From positions 1 to 64,000 of the forward strand of contig NZ_JABXKL010000018.1 in the NCBI RefSeq assembly GCF_017114995.1: a DNA stretch of 64,000 nucleotides, written 5' to 3'. The notes beneath the pieces are model-generated. The model worked only from the letters and a program-made list of their open reading frames with translations. It had not been told where the DNA came from and did not search any database. This DNA comes from Nostoc sp. NMS9. GTDB lineage: Bacteria; Cyanobacteriota; Cyanobacteriia; Cyanobacteriales; Nostocaceae. This document shows positions 7,034-15,745 of this stretch, one piece after another (position 1 is the first letter of the stretch; each line of letters opens with the position of its first letter). Made by a program: the position numbers and the translations under genes.

Positions 7034-10000
7034 ATGACATCCGATCAACCCTCTGAGCAACCTGTATCTGAATCTACCGCTAATGAATTCGACATAGAGC
7101 AGCAAGACATTGGAGATGCTTTATTTCCCATCGTTGGCATTGCGGCCTCTGCGGGTGGATTAGAGGCATTTAGCCAGTTGCTCAGGCATTTGCTTACCGA
7201 TACAGGGATGGCATTTGTGCTGATTCAACACTTAGACCCTAACCACAAGAGTCTGTTGAGCGAGATTCTGGCAAGAAAAACTCAAATGCCTGTCAGCGAA
7301 GTGCAAGATGGCGTGACTGTAGAACCTAACAAGGTCTACATTATTCCGCCTAACACTAAGATGATGTTGTCTGGTGGGGTGTTGCAACTCACGGCGCGAG
7401 AGAAAGTTCAGGGGAAATATATGCCTGCTGATGCGTTCTTTACTTCGTTGGCAGCGGATCGAGGGCACAAAGCGATCGCAGTGGTTTTATCTGGGGCGGA
7501 TGGAGACGGTTCACTGGGGCTAAAGGCAATCAAGGCAGCTGGAGGCGTGACTTTTGCTCAGTGTGAAGACACAGCAAAATTCGATAGTATGCCCAATACT
7601 GCTGTTGCTACAGGGAATGTTGATTTTGTGCTGCCGCCTCAAAAAATTGCTGAGGAACTGGCAAACCTCAGTCGCAATCCTTTTATTACTGACTCACAGC
7701 CGCCGATCGCGGTTGAGAAATTGCCCGAACACGATGATGCCCTGGCGACTATTTTTGTCTCATTGCGATCGGCAACTGGCGTTGACTTCAGCCACTACAA
7801 GCCCAATACGCTCGATCGCCGAATCCAGCGGCGAATGCTGTTGTATAAACTAGAGCAGTTGGAAGATTATGCCCAGTATTTGCAAGAAAATCCGGCTGAA
7901 GTCAAGGCGCTCTATGAAGAAATTCTGATCCACGTTACCTATTTTTTCCGCGACCCTGAAGCATTTCAACTGTTGAGAGAGCGAGTTTTTCCCACTATCA
8001 TCCAAAACAAATCAGCAGAGTTGCCGATTCGGATTTGGGTAGCTGGGTGTTCCACGGGCGAAGAAGTGTATTCGCTCGCCATCTCCTTGCTGGAGTTTTT
8101 GTCGGATAAAATCACCCCGCCGCCGATCCAGATTTTTGCCACAGACATCAGCGAGATAGCGATTGACAAAGCAAGATCGGGCATTTATGTAGAGAATCAA
8201 ATGATCGAAGTCTCACCAGAGCGCCGCCGCAGATTCTTTAATGCCTTTGAAGGTGGTGGGTATCAAATTAGTAAAGTTGTCCGCGAACTGTGTGTGTTTG
8301 CCCGACAAGACTTGGGTAGCGACCCCCCTTTTTCCAACTTAGATTTAATTAGCTGCCGGAATGTACTGATTTACTTGGGCGAAACGTTGCAAAAACGGAT
8401 ACTGCCTATCTTTCATTACAGTCTCAACCCGACTGGCTTTTTGCTGCTAGGGACTTCAGAAAGCACTGGTAAATATTCAGAGTTGTTTACTCAGATTGAT
8501 AAAAAGTATAAAATTTATGCTAAGAAAATAACCGCATTTCGTCCAACTTTTTCGTTCGTTACCAGCAATTATCCGATGGTAAAAGTGGACGAACCTAAGT
8601 TAATGAATGAGAGTTCATCGGATGAGTTTGACTTAGAAAGAAAAACTGACCAACTGATCTTGAATCGCTATGCCGCAGTGGGTGTGGTGATCAACGACAA
8701 GATGGACGTGCTGCAATTTCGGGGAGAAATCGATCTCTACCTAAAACTTGCACCTGGTAAACCAAGTCTTAACTTATTCAAAATGGTGCGCGAGGGTTTG
8801 CTCATTGAGCTACGCTCCACAATTTATCAAGCACAACGGCAAAAAATTCTAGTTAGAAAGGAAGGGTTACGAATTGAAGAGGGCATTGAAGAGGGCGATC
8901 TTTTAAAAATCATCAATATTGAGGTGATTCCATTCAAGCCTTCGATCAATGAAGAATTCTACTTTCTGGTTTTATTTGAAGAAGCCCCACCCACTGTTAG
9001 CAACCTCAACACGGTAAATCCTGAGAGCCAAGAGCAGGGAGACTTAGAGCGAGAGATTGCTAGGCTAAGACTTGAACTCGCAACCGCAAACCAAGAGCGG
9101 GCTGCGACTCAAGAGTATCTGCAAGCGGTGATTCAAGAGCAGGAGCACATCAATCAAGACCTGAAAGTTGCCAATGAAGAAATTCTCTCCAGTAATGAAG
9201 AGTTGCAAAGCACCAATGAGGAGCTAGAAACTGCTAAAGAAGAGATTCAGGCAACCAACGAAGAACTCAACACAACTAATGAAGAACTTCGCTCTCGAAA
9301 TCTGGAATTACACCAAGTTAACAACGATCTCACGAATTTACTTGCCAGTATCAATATTCCAATTTTGATATTGACAAATGACTTACGCGTTCGACGTTTT
9401 ACGCCAATGGCGCAGCGGCTTTTCAATTTAATTCCCGCCGATGCTGGACGACCCTTGAGCGACATCAGAGCGAATCTCAATACTCCTGACTTAGAACCTC
9501 TAATTTTGGAGGTTCTTGACACACTCAGCATCAAAGAATTAGAAGTCCAAACCCTGGGGGGACATTGGTACAACCTCCGCATCCGTCCTTATCGCACCAC
9601 AGAAAACCAGATTGATGGTGTAGTGTTGGTGTTAATAGATATTGATGTTCTTAAACGCAGTGCAGAAAGGTTAGAACAAGCCCGGAATTACGCTGAAGCG
9701 ATTGTGGAGACGGTACAAGTGCCGTTAATCGTGCTTGATTCTGATTTCCGGGTGAACAAAGCCAATCGCTCGTTTTATGAAACATTTCAGGTTTCACCAT
9801 CACAGACAGCGCAATCTCTGGTTTTTGAACTAGGAAACGGTCAGTGGAACCTGCCCGGACTGCGATCGCTCTTAGAAGACATTCTTGCCAACGATACTAG
9901 TATTCAAAACTTAGAGGTGGAGCATCGTTTTGAGCAGATTGGGCAGAAAACCATGCTGCTCAATGGTTGGAAAATTATTCAACAGGGAGATGCTGAAAGG

Positions 10001-11275
10001 ATTTTGCTGGCGATTGAAGATATCACCGATCGCAAGCAGTTTGAGTTAGAGCGATCGCAACTTCTAGCACAGGAGCAGTCAGCCCGTCAAGAGGCGGAAA
10101 ATGCCAACCGAGCCAAAAATGAATTCCTGTCGAACCTCTCCCATGAACTTCGTAACCCGCTCAATACTATACTGGGCTGGGCGCAACTTTTCCGCACCCG
10201 CAATTTAGATTCTTTAGCAGTCACTCGTGCCTGGGAAGTGGTGGAGCGGAGTGCTAACGTACAAGCTCAGTTAATTGATGATATGCTGGATGTCGCACGG
10301 ATTACGAGTGGAAAGCTTCATTTAAACACTCGTCTAATTGATCTAGTTTCAGTAATCGATGCCGCAATTGAGTCTATCCAATTTTCCGCAGAGGCGAAAA
10401 GCATTCAAATTGTTTCAGACTTGAACTCAGCGACGATTGTCGGAGATTTTGATCGCTTACAGCAAGTTCTGTGGAATTTACTTTCTAACGCTATTAAGTT
10501 CACTCCAGCCGGTGGGCGAGTGGAAATCACGCTCCAAGCTCTATATACTCACGCCCAGATTCAAGTCAGCGATACAGGAATTGGCATCTCGGCAGACTTG
10601 CTGCCATATATTTTTGATCGCTTCCGTCAAGGAAATTCCAGCAGCAACAAAACGACTCAGGGACTTGGATTGGGCTTGTCAATCGTCCGTCATCTTGTCG
10701 AACTTCACGGTGGAACAGTTCAAGCGCAAAGTCCAGGCGAGGGACAAGGAGCCACGATCGCCGTCAGGCTGCCTCTGCGCTCAATGCCACTGGAGATTAC
10801 ACCGCCAACTTATTTAGAGCCGAGCGTTTTGTCAGAGACTCTGGATACATTAGATGGTAGGATTGCATCCCTTACCCTTGAAGGGTTATGCATCTTGGCT
10901 GTAGACGATCAAGCGGATAGCCGCGACTTACTAAAGTGGATGTTAGAAGACTTCGGGGCTGAAGTAGTAGTTGTGACATCGGCTAGGGAAGCGATCGCTG
11001 CTCTAACTGAATCTCCTGGCAAATATGATGTGCTTCTAGCAGATATTGGAATGCCAGATGAGGATGGTTACTCCCTGATGCGTCAGGTTAGAGAGCTTGA
11101 GGCTGAAGCTGGGGGACAAATTCCAGCAGCCGCAATTACTGCCTATGCCACCGAGCAGGAGCGGCAAATGGCAATTGATGCTGGGTTCCAAATGCATATA
11201 GCTAAACCGATTGACTCTACTCAATTGGTATTGATGATTGCAAACTTGAGTGGACGAGGCACGGATAATTCGTAA
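7034..11275 (+). CDS. CheB-CheR-PAS hybrid histidine kinase with C-terminal receiver
   Basis: This is a 1413-residue multidomain signalling protein. A CheB-type methylesterase domain comes first (about 30-215; GIAASAGGLEAF, QHLDPNHKS, VVLSGADGDGSLGL). A CheR-type methyltransferase follows (about 240-500; SAM site AGCSTGEEVYSLAI). Next is a long coiled coil of NEELQSTNEELETAKEE-type repeats (about 670-770), then two PAS domains (about 775-885 and 890-1010). A HisKA domain has its phospho-His in NLSHELRNPLN (about 1037), followed by HATPase with DTGIGI and GLGLGLSIV. The receiver at the end has Asp in LLADIGMPDEDGY (about 1337). Fusions of this type are known in cyanobacteria and proteobacteria and are not tied to flagellar chemotaxis. 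The 3' end lies in a heptamer tandem repeat (AATTCGT), so the last residues DNS may come from repeat spread. Confidence 0.95.
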   Translation: MTSDQPSEQPVSESTANEFDIEQQDIGDALFPIVGIAASAGGLEAFSQLLRHLLTDTGMAFVLIQHLDPNHKSLLSEILARKTQMPVSEVQDGVTVEPNKVYIIPPNTKMMLSGGVLQLTAREKVQGKYMPADAFFTSLAADRGHKAIAVVLSGADGDGSLGLKAIKAAGGVTFAQCEDTAKFDSMPNTAVATGNVDFVLPPQKIAEELANLSRNPFITDSQPPIAVEKLPEHDDALATIFVSLRSATGVDFSHYKPNTLDRRIQRRMLLYKLEQLEDYAQYLQENPAEVKALYEEILIHVTYFFRDPEAFQLLRERVFPTIIQNKSAELPIRIWVAGCSTGEEVYSLAISLLEFLSDKITPPPIQIFATDISEIAIDKARSGIYVENQMIEVSPERRRRFFNAFEGGGYQISKVVRELCVFARQDLGSDPPFSNLDLISCRNVLIYLGETLQKRILPIFHYSLNPTGFLLLGTSESTGKYSELFTQIDKKYKIYAKKITAFRPTFSFVTSNYPMVKVDEPKLMNESSSDEFDLERKTDQLILNRYAAVGVVINDKMDVLQFRGEIDLYLKLAPGKPSLNLFKMVREGLLIELRSTIYQAQRQKILVRKEGLRIEEGIEEGDLLKIINIEVIPFKPSINEEFYFLVLFEEAPPTVSNLNTVNPESQEQGDLEREIARLRLELATANQERAATQEYLQAVIQEQEHINQDLKVANEEILSSNEELQSTNEELETAKEEIQATNEELNTTNEELRSRNLELHQVNNDLTNLLASINIPILILTNDLRVRRFTPMAQRLFNLIPADAGRPLSDIRANLNTPDLEPLILEVLDTLSIKELEVQTLGGHWYNLRIRPYRTTENQIDGVVLVLIDIDVLKRSAERLEQARNYAEAIVETVQVPLIVLDSDFRVNKANRSFYETFQVSPSQTAQSLVFELGNGQWNLPGLRSLLEDILANDTSIQNLEVEHRFEQIGQKTMLLNGWKIIQQGDAERILLAIEDITDRKQFELERSQLLAQEQSARQEAENANRAKNEFLSNLSHELRNPLNTILGWAQLFRTRNLDSLAVTRAWEVVERSANVQAQLIDDMLDVARITSGKLHLNTRLIDLVSVIDAAIESIQFSAEAKSIQIVSDLNSATIVGDFDRLQQVLWNLLSNAIKFTPAGGRVEITLQALYTHAQIQVSDTGIGISADLLPYIFDRFRQGNSSSNKTTQGLGLGLSIVRHLVELHGGTVQAQSPGEGQGATIAVRLPLRSMPLEITPPTYLEPSVLSETLDTLDGRIASLTLEGLCILAVDDQADSRDLLKWMLEDFGAEVVVVTSAREAIAALTESPGKYDVLLADIGMPDEDGYSLMRQVRELEAEAGGQIPAAAITAYATEQERQMAIDAGFQMHIAKPIDSTQLVLMIANLSGRGTDNS

Positions 11276-11302
11276 TTCGTAATTCGTAATTGAGGGTACT
11301 GT

Positions 11303-11438
11303 CAATACGGTTCGGTTAAGGTTTTTTGATGAAAATTCTAGATCGCTAAAGATGCGATAAATCGCCGTCAAGACGAAAGACTGATTATTGTAGAGACGGC
11401 GATTCATCGCGTCTCTTGCCTTAACCGAACAGTATTGA
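11303..11438 (+). mobile_element. 136-bp MITE with 9-bp target duplication (copy 1)
   Basis: The termini CAATACGGTTCGGTTAAGG and CCTTAACCGAACAGTATTGA are inverted repeats. The element is flanked by GGGTACTGT at 11294-11302 and 11439-11447, an exact 9-bp direct repeat. The inside has further complementary blocks (GATTCATCGCGTCTC and relatives). Copies occur at 17179-17281 and 62274-62409. Confidence 0.93.
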
Positions 11439-11498
11439 GGGTACTGTTGTCAAATATAGCAATACAACATTTGATTTTTGAAAATGCGCGGTGTCCAA

Positions 11499-11527
11499 AT
11501 CCCCGACTTCTTAGATAAGTCGGGGAT
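11499..11527. repeat. Perfect 11-bp hairpin
   Basis: ATCCCCGACTT, loop CTTAGAT, AAGTCGGGGAT. The position between two plus-strand genes and the lack of a T run on either side suggest a dispersed palindromic repeat rather than a terminator. Confidence 0.6.
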
Positions 11528-11729
11528 CTAATTTTTCACAAATTATTTAGGACTGCTATATATCATGTTTGAATAAACGTTTTAATTACGTATAAATTGT
11601 AGAATCTGCACCTAAAACATTCCAAAGTTATAGATGATATTTGATATCTTTACTTAAAAAGATACAAAGCATATTTAATTTATTTTACTAAAACAGAAAG
11701 TATCAACTATGAATTGAGGGGTCTTACGC

Positions 11730-11939
11730 ATGACTGCAACTTTCATGAAGCTGCCTAAGTTTCGCAATACTCAATGGGTGAGGTTTGTTGGTGGAGAAGG
11801 GATTGTACGCAGCTACACACCTGAATCTGGCACATGGACGTATCTCATTGAGATGGGATTAGGGCTAGAGCCTGACTTTGGTAGAGTTGGTGCAGAAACA
11901 ATGATACTCCTCACCGAGGCAGATTTACGGACGACATAA
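11730..11939 (+). CDS. Small hypothetical protein, 69 residues
   Basis: A GAGGGG ribosome site stands about nine bases before the ATG, and the frame is clean. The protein is a compact soluble 69-mer (FVGGEGIVRSYTPESGTWTY ... AETMILLTEADL). The pattern of alternating hydrophobic and charged residues suggests a small beta-barrel such as an SH3-like or hypervariable KTSC-type fold; this is a guess from composition. I recognise the style of a conserved cyanobacterial hypothetical protein but no function. It stands alone between repeat-rich regions. Confidence 0.65.
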   Translation: MTATFMKLPKFRNTQWVRFVGGEGIVRSYTPESGTWTYLIEMGLGLEPDFGRVGAETMILLTEADLRTT

Positions 11940-11944
11940 TCATT

Positions 11945-12210
11945 AGACCTCTTGCATAAATCAAAAATAAGAACCCCACCCCGCCAAAGCTACGCTTTGT
12001 CTCCTCTCCCCTTAGCAACTACGGTGTACGTACAAGTCTGAAATAGCTGATTAACCAAGGTTTTACCCCACCCTAACCCTCCCCTTATAAAGGGGAGGGA
12101 ACTAGATATCTTTTTTCCCCCCAATGCATCGGGGGGATTAAGGGGGGTAATTCAACTTATGTGTACACGGTAGGCCCTTAGCAAGGGGAGGGGTTGGGTT
12201 CTTTCTATGC
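11945..12210. repeat. Outer dispersed repeat carrying a nested element
   Basis: It starts with AGACCTCTTGCATAAATC, an end also seen in the elements at 35607-35721 and 41224-41384. It then forms the two arms of a hairpin, GAACCCCACCCCGCC ... CTCTCCCCTTAGCAA before 12018 and TTAGCAAGGGGAGGGGTTGGGTTC after 12175. These arms are split by another element (12019-12174). The right boundary is uncertain. Confidence 0.6.
12019..12174. mobile_element. 156-bp element nested in the outer repeat
   Basis: The ends CTACGGTGTACGTAC and GTGTACACGGTAG are inverted repeats. The host sequence CCCTTAGCAA is present on both sides (12009-12018 and 12175-12184), which is a 10-bp target duplication. The inside carries AGGGGAGGG and GGGGGGATTAAGGGGGG palindromic parts. 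The same ends bound the larger element at 17117-17467. Confidence 0.85.
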
Positions 12211-12230
12211 GTCTTCATAAAGAATTGGTA

Positions 12231-12419
12231 TTAATGGAGTTCCGAGCTTCATTAATGAACATCAAAGACTCATTAATGAACATCAAAGACTCATTAATGG
12301 AGTTCAAAGGCTCATTAATGAATATCAAAGGCTTATTAATGGAGTTCAAAGACTCATTAATGAATATCAAAGGCTCATTAATGGAGTTCAAAGACTCATT
12401 AATGAATATCAAAGGCTCA
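12231..12419. repeat. Array of nine 21-bp tandem repeats
   Basis: Nine contiguous units of exactly 21 bp begin with TTAATG. They alternate between two types, one with GGAGTTCAAAG and one with GAAYATCAAAG, followed by CTCA. Because 21 is a multiple of three, both strands stay open across the array. The minus strand reads a heptad peptide (INESLNS / INEPLIF) and the plus strand reads LMEFKDS / LMNIKGS. There are no spacers, so this is not a CRISPR array. Confidence 0.95.
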
Positions 12420-12588
12420 TTGTTGCATTCTAAAATATATCTCCTCTCCCCTCCTGCTCCCCTGCCTTATCATAAATCAAGGGGTTTAAGACCCCTACGT
12501 CTACAGGTAGCGTCAGTTTCAGTCGGGGTTTAAATCCCCGTCTGAAAATGTCTTTAATTTTGAATTTTGAATTTTGAATTTTGAATTG

Positions 12589-14901
12589 TTATGACAATCC
12601 CTGCCATTCTCGCTTGGAGAGTTCTTTTATTGGCAATAACAAACTGGCTTCAATCTCTTGCCGCACACCGTCTGTTACCTCACTGTTGCTATTAAGGCAA
12701 TCGATAAGCAACTGATTGGCATCGTAATATTGTTGCAATACTTGTTGTTGCTGTGGGCTGAAGTGCCAGTGATGCTGAATGTTTCGATGCTTGGCGAGCA
12801 TCGCCTCTAACCGCTCCATCCAGGCAGGGTAACTTTTTTGCCACCACGTCTGAAACCTTTCTCTAGTTTGTTTTGGATCAGGCAGTAGGTCTTTAAGTTG
12901 TTGTAAAGCTTGACGTAAGCCAGCATCTTGAACAATCGCTAAAGCATTACTCAGAGCATCGTCGCAGGCATGAACATCGGCAAAATTAGATTTGCAGTCA
13001 ATAGTGCATTCCATTACTAGGTTATCTAATGCCACATCCAAAAAAATACTTTGATCGAGCATGCAGGCAACAGCAAAGTCCGCTGTAAGGTGAGGAGTCC
13101 TAGCTAGGGCAAGGTAAAACGCGCGAATTGCAGCAGGCTGGGGGGGAGCAGCAAGGGACTTTTGATTTGCCCAAGTTAAAAATTTTTGCAAATATGGATC
13201 TTGAGCCACTAGCGCATCAACTTTTTGCTTCATCAACTGCACCAGAAAGTCTGCACTCCGCAGCATGGCAACCGTTAACAAAAAGATTTCACGCCACCTG
13301 GGTTCAGTAATATGACTTACCAAACGTTGTAACGGTTGTTCTAATGCTTCTAAATTATGATTAGCGACGATTTGTCGAGCAGTCAGGTATTCTTGAAACG
13401 TCAAATAAGAGAAGGAGAAAATCCCCCGCACTCGTTCTGCTAGTAATCCATGTTGCAATTCTATAGCCTGAAGTACGCCTTCACTATCTAATTGCAATTC
13501 CTCTGGCTCCGTCGAAGCATTCGGCAAATCACCGATATAGTCACTAATGTATTGCTCAACAATGCGTTGTTCAAAAAAGTAATTACCCTGCTCAAAAGTC
13601 GCGCTAGCAACCTGACTCAGCAACTTCAGCTTTTGTGGTAATAAAAAACCTTGGTATACTTCATCCCGCTCAATTCCTTTAGTTTCGTCCCATTTGCCTA
13701 GGAGGAGGTCTAAACATTGCTTATAAAAGGCAGCTTTTTGGATTGGGAATTTGTTCTGGTGATGAAAAACCCAGCAGGCGAGATGCAAAAACAAGGGGGT
13801 GACGGCAAGTCTACGAAATTGGAAGTTTTCGGGTAAATCTAGTTTTTCAATAAACTCAACTGCCTGTTCCTGTTTATCCTGGATGTTCGTTTTTGTGAGT
13901 GCTGTAAACCACTTCTGAGCAAAAGCAACAATTTGGTCTTGACTAAAGGGGGCAATTTCAACATCTGTAAAGCGTCTGAGGTTGAAAGCTTTAGCCGCCG
14001 TGCGGCAGGTGACAACAAACATATTCTTTTGATACTTTTCAGAGAATCTGCGAATCTCGTTGACGACACCTTTGCTCTCTTGATGTAGCACTTCATCTAA
14101 TCCATCCAGCAACAGCAACACTCTGCCCTCCAACAACAAAGTTTCCAGCACAGATGGCTCTGAAATGCCACAGGTGAGGAATTCCTTGCAAATATAGTTG
14201 AGTAAATGGAACTCTCCTGCTTCTCTAGATTCGTCGGCAAAATCTCTTAAGCTGACAAAAATGGCAACCCGATTTGCTGCAAATCTACCTCGGTTGCATT
14301 GAATCGCCAGATGTTGCAAAAAAGTGGTTTTACCTGCTCCCGGTTTACCCAACACCCGCAGCTTTGAGTAAGTTTCAACTGCCGTGATCCCAGCGATTTG
14401 TGTCTGGGATACTTTACCTAAACCAAAGCGATCAAATTCTTTTGATGTAAAGTTTTGCAAGTCAGCAAACTCTAACCACTGAAAGCTGGCAATCTCCTCC
14501 AAAATGTTGACATCGATGTAAATGTCATCTATTCTAACGGGGCGACCAACATCTAATAACTGCAAAGTGCCGCACTGGTCTTGAATTTTGTCAAAGCGTT
14601 GCGATCGCACTTGTTGGACGAGAGCATCAATATCTAAAAATTCAGCACGAGGTTCTCTTGATTCCGGAAATTCTTCTGGAGGATTAGCCGCAATCTCCCG
14701 CCAATTCAACGACAACACAGAACAAATTTCTATAAAGATATGACGCTCAACCGGACGCCCACTAAAAAACCGCCAAATTGGTTGGCGAGTCTTTAAGTTG
14801 ACTTCAAAAGCCAAATTGTCATGTGTCCACCCCTTATGAGCGAACGCTTTTTTGGCTTCTTGAATCCCGTTGAGTGATCCTTGGAGCGATCGCTTGACCA
14901 T
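12589..14901 (-). CDS. NACHT-domain STAND NTPase
   Basis: This 770-residue protein begins with a small helical, HTH-like region (1-72; TRQPIWRFFSGRPVER resembles a lambda-type helix-turn-helix). A linker leads to a NACHT NTPase with Walker A GKPGAGKT (185-192) and Walker B VLLLLDGLDEV (261-271), where the DGLDE form is typical of NACHT. The winged-helix part contains FSYLTFQEYLTARQIV (about 495-510), a strong NACHT signature. The remaining 250 residues are helical with no visible TPR, WD or LRR repeats. STAND proteins with this layout act as molecular switches, and a group of bacterial NACHT proteins defends against phage. The effector of this one would have to be in the N-terminal HTH-like or C-terminal helical part. 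It is transcribed alone. Function is inference; the family is certain. Confidence 0.9.
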   Translation of the reverse strand: MVKRSLQGSLNGIQEAKKAFAHKGWTHDNLAFEVNLKTRQPIWRFFSGRPVERHIFIEICSVLSLNWREIAANPPEEFPESREPRAEFLDIDALVQQVRSQRFDKIQDQCGTLQLLDVGRPVRIDDIYIDVNILEEIASFQWLEFADLQNFTSKEFDRFGLGKVSQTQIAGITAVETYSKLRVLGKPGAGKTTFLQHLAIQCNRGRFAANRVAIFVSLRDFADESREAGEFHLLNYICKEFLTCGISEPSVLETLLLEGRVLLLLDGLDEVLHQESKGVVNEIRRFSEKYQKNMFVVTCRTAAKAFNLRRFTDVEIAPFSQDQIVAFAQKWFTALTKTNIQDKQEQAVEFIEKLDLPENFQFRRLAVTPLFLHLACWVFHHQNKFPIQKAAFYKQCLDLLLGKWDETKGIERDEVYQGFLLPQKLKLLSQVASATFEQGNYFFEQRIVEQYISDYIGDLPNASTEPEELQLDSEGVLQAIELQHGLLAERVRGIFSFSYLTFQEYLTARQIVANHNLEALEQPLQRLVSHITEPRWREIFLLTVAMLRSADFLVQLMKQKVDALVAQDPYLQKFLTWANQKSLAAPPQPAAIRAFYLALARTPHLTADFAVACMLDQSIFLDVALDNLVMECTIDCKSNFADVHACDDALSNALAIVQDAGLRQALQQLKDLLPDPKQTRERFQTWWQKSYPAWMERLEAMLAKHRNIQHHWHFSPQQQQVLQQYYDANQLLIDCLNSNSEVTDGVRQEIEASLLLPIKELSKREWQGLS

Positions 14902-15423
14902 AGGAGCTTACACACATCAAATAATAATTCTTAAAGTTGACAATATTGCAACATACAGTTTCGGAACTACTTAGAAAGTCAATTAGCTGTTTTTAAATGC
15001 TAATGCTTTATTTAAAGCATCTTCAGCTAATATCCTATAATTGCATCTCAATTAAACCTGCTTGGTTTAAGTGTTATTTTTAACTGTTATTCCTGTGTAC
15101 TAGGAAATTTTTGTATATTTAGAAACTCTAGTCTTGTGGCAAGTATAAAGTTTATATCCGATTGCGTACTCACAGTTATTGTAGCACTTCTCTACACTTG
15201 TCTATAAAGTTAGCCTAATCTTGCTAGAAACTAGCAAGATAAATGAAACCAAAGTTGATCAGCTAATTACTTATCTTTAAAATTTATAACTATTGAGATA
15301 AAAATGGTTATTAATTATTAGTTAAACGTTGGTAACTGAGATGAACATTATTTTATTAGCAAAGCTTGTTAAAGGCGTCTTGCTATTAAAAATTATCTGG
15401 AAGTAAATCTTTCAATTGGCGAT
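14902..15423. other. AT-rich intergenic region, no gene seen
   Basis: The 520 bp upstream of the NACHT gene is AT-rich with short inverted repeats (for example CTAGAAACTAG near 15223) but no open frame with a ribosome site and no RNA gene I can recognise. It would contain the NACHT promoter. Confidence 0.5.
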
Positions 15424-15729
15424 TATAGCGCTTCTCGGTTGCGTGAGGTACACCCGTAGGGGCACAGCATGTTCCATTGGTGTCAACTTAACGTGAAAGC
15501 CAGCCGAGAACAAGCTTTTAGATATTGTCTCGTTCCCAGTCGGAGACTGGGAATGCCGTCAAGGAGGCTCCGCCTCCCTTGCTGGCGGCAGAGCCGCGAG
15601 GAGCAGCATTTCCAGCAAGAGGCTGGAAACGAGGTTTTAAAGGAGTTTGAGCTTAAGTTGACACCAATGGGCATGTTCCCTACACCCCGCGATATAATGT
15701 TGTATCGCATCTGAATGGGAACCGCTATA
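15424..15729 (+). mobile_element. About 306-bp dispersed palindromic element (copy 1)
   Basis: It runs from TATAGCGCTTCTCGGTTGCG to GGGAACCGCTATA. Segments inside form nested stems: CCCAGTCGGAGACTGGG, CCAGCAAGAGGCTGG and GGAGGCTCCGCCTCC. TTGGTGTCAACTTAACG near one end is mirrored by TTAAGTTGACACCAA near the other. A second copy lies at 48655-48966 in opposite orientation. No transposase; the short open frames within it follow from the symmetry. Confidence 0.85.
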
Positions 15730-15745
15730 TTTAGCAGATAAACTT

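Noticed and set aside
12231..12419. Possible CRISPR array
   Set aside because: The 21-bp units are contiguous with no unique spacers, and there are no cas genes.
12207..12533. Plus-strand 108-residue frame over the 21-bp repeats
   Set aside because: It is open because the unit is a multiple of three; it has no ribosome site and runs into repeat-rich DNA. Reported as a repeat instead.
15469..15714. Overlapping frames inside the 306-bp element
   Set aside because: They follow from the palindromic structure and occur on both strands; no coding signs.
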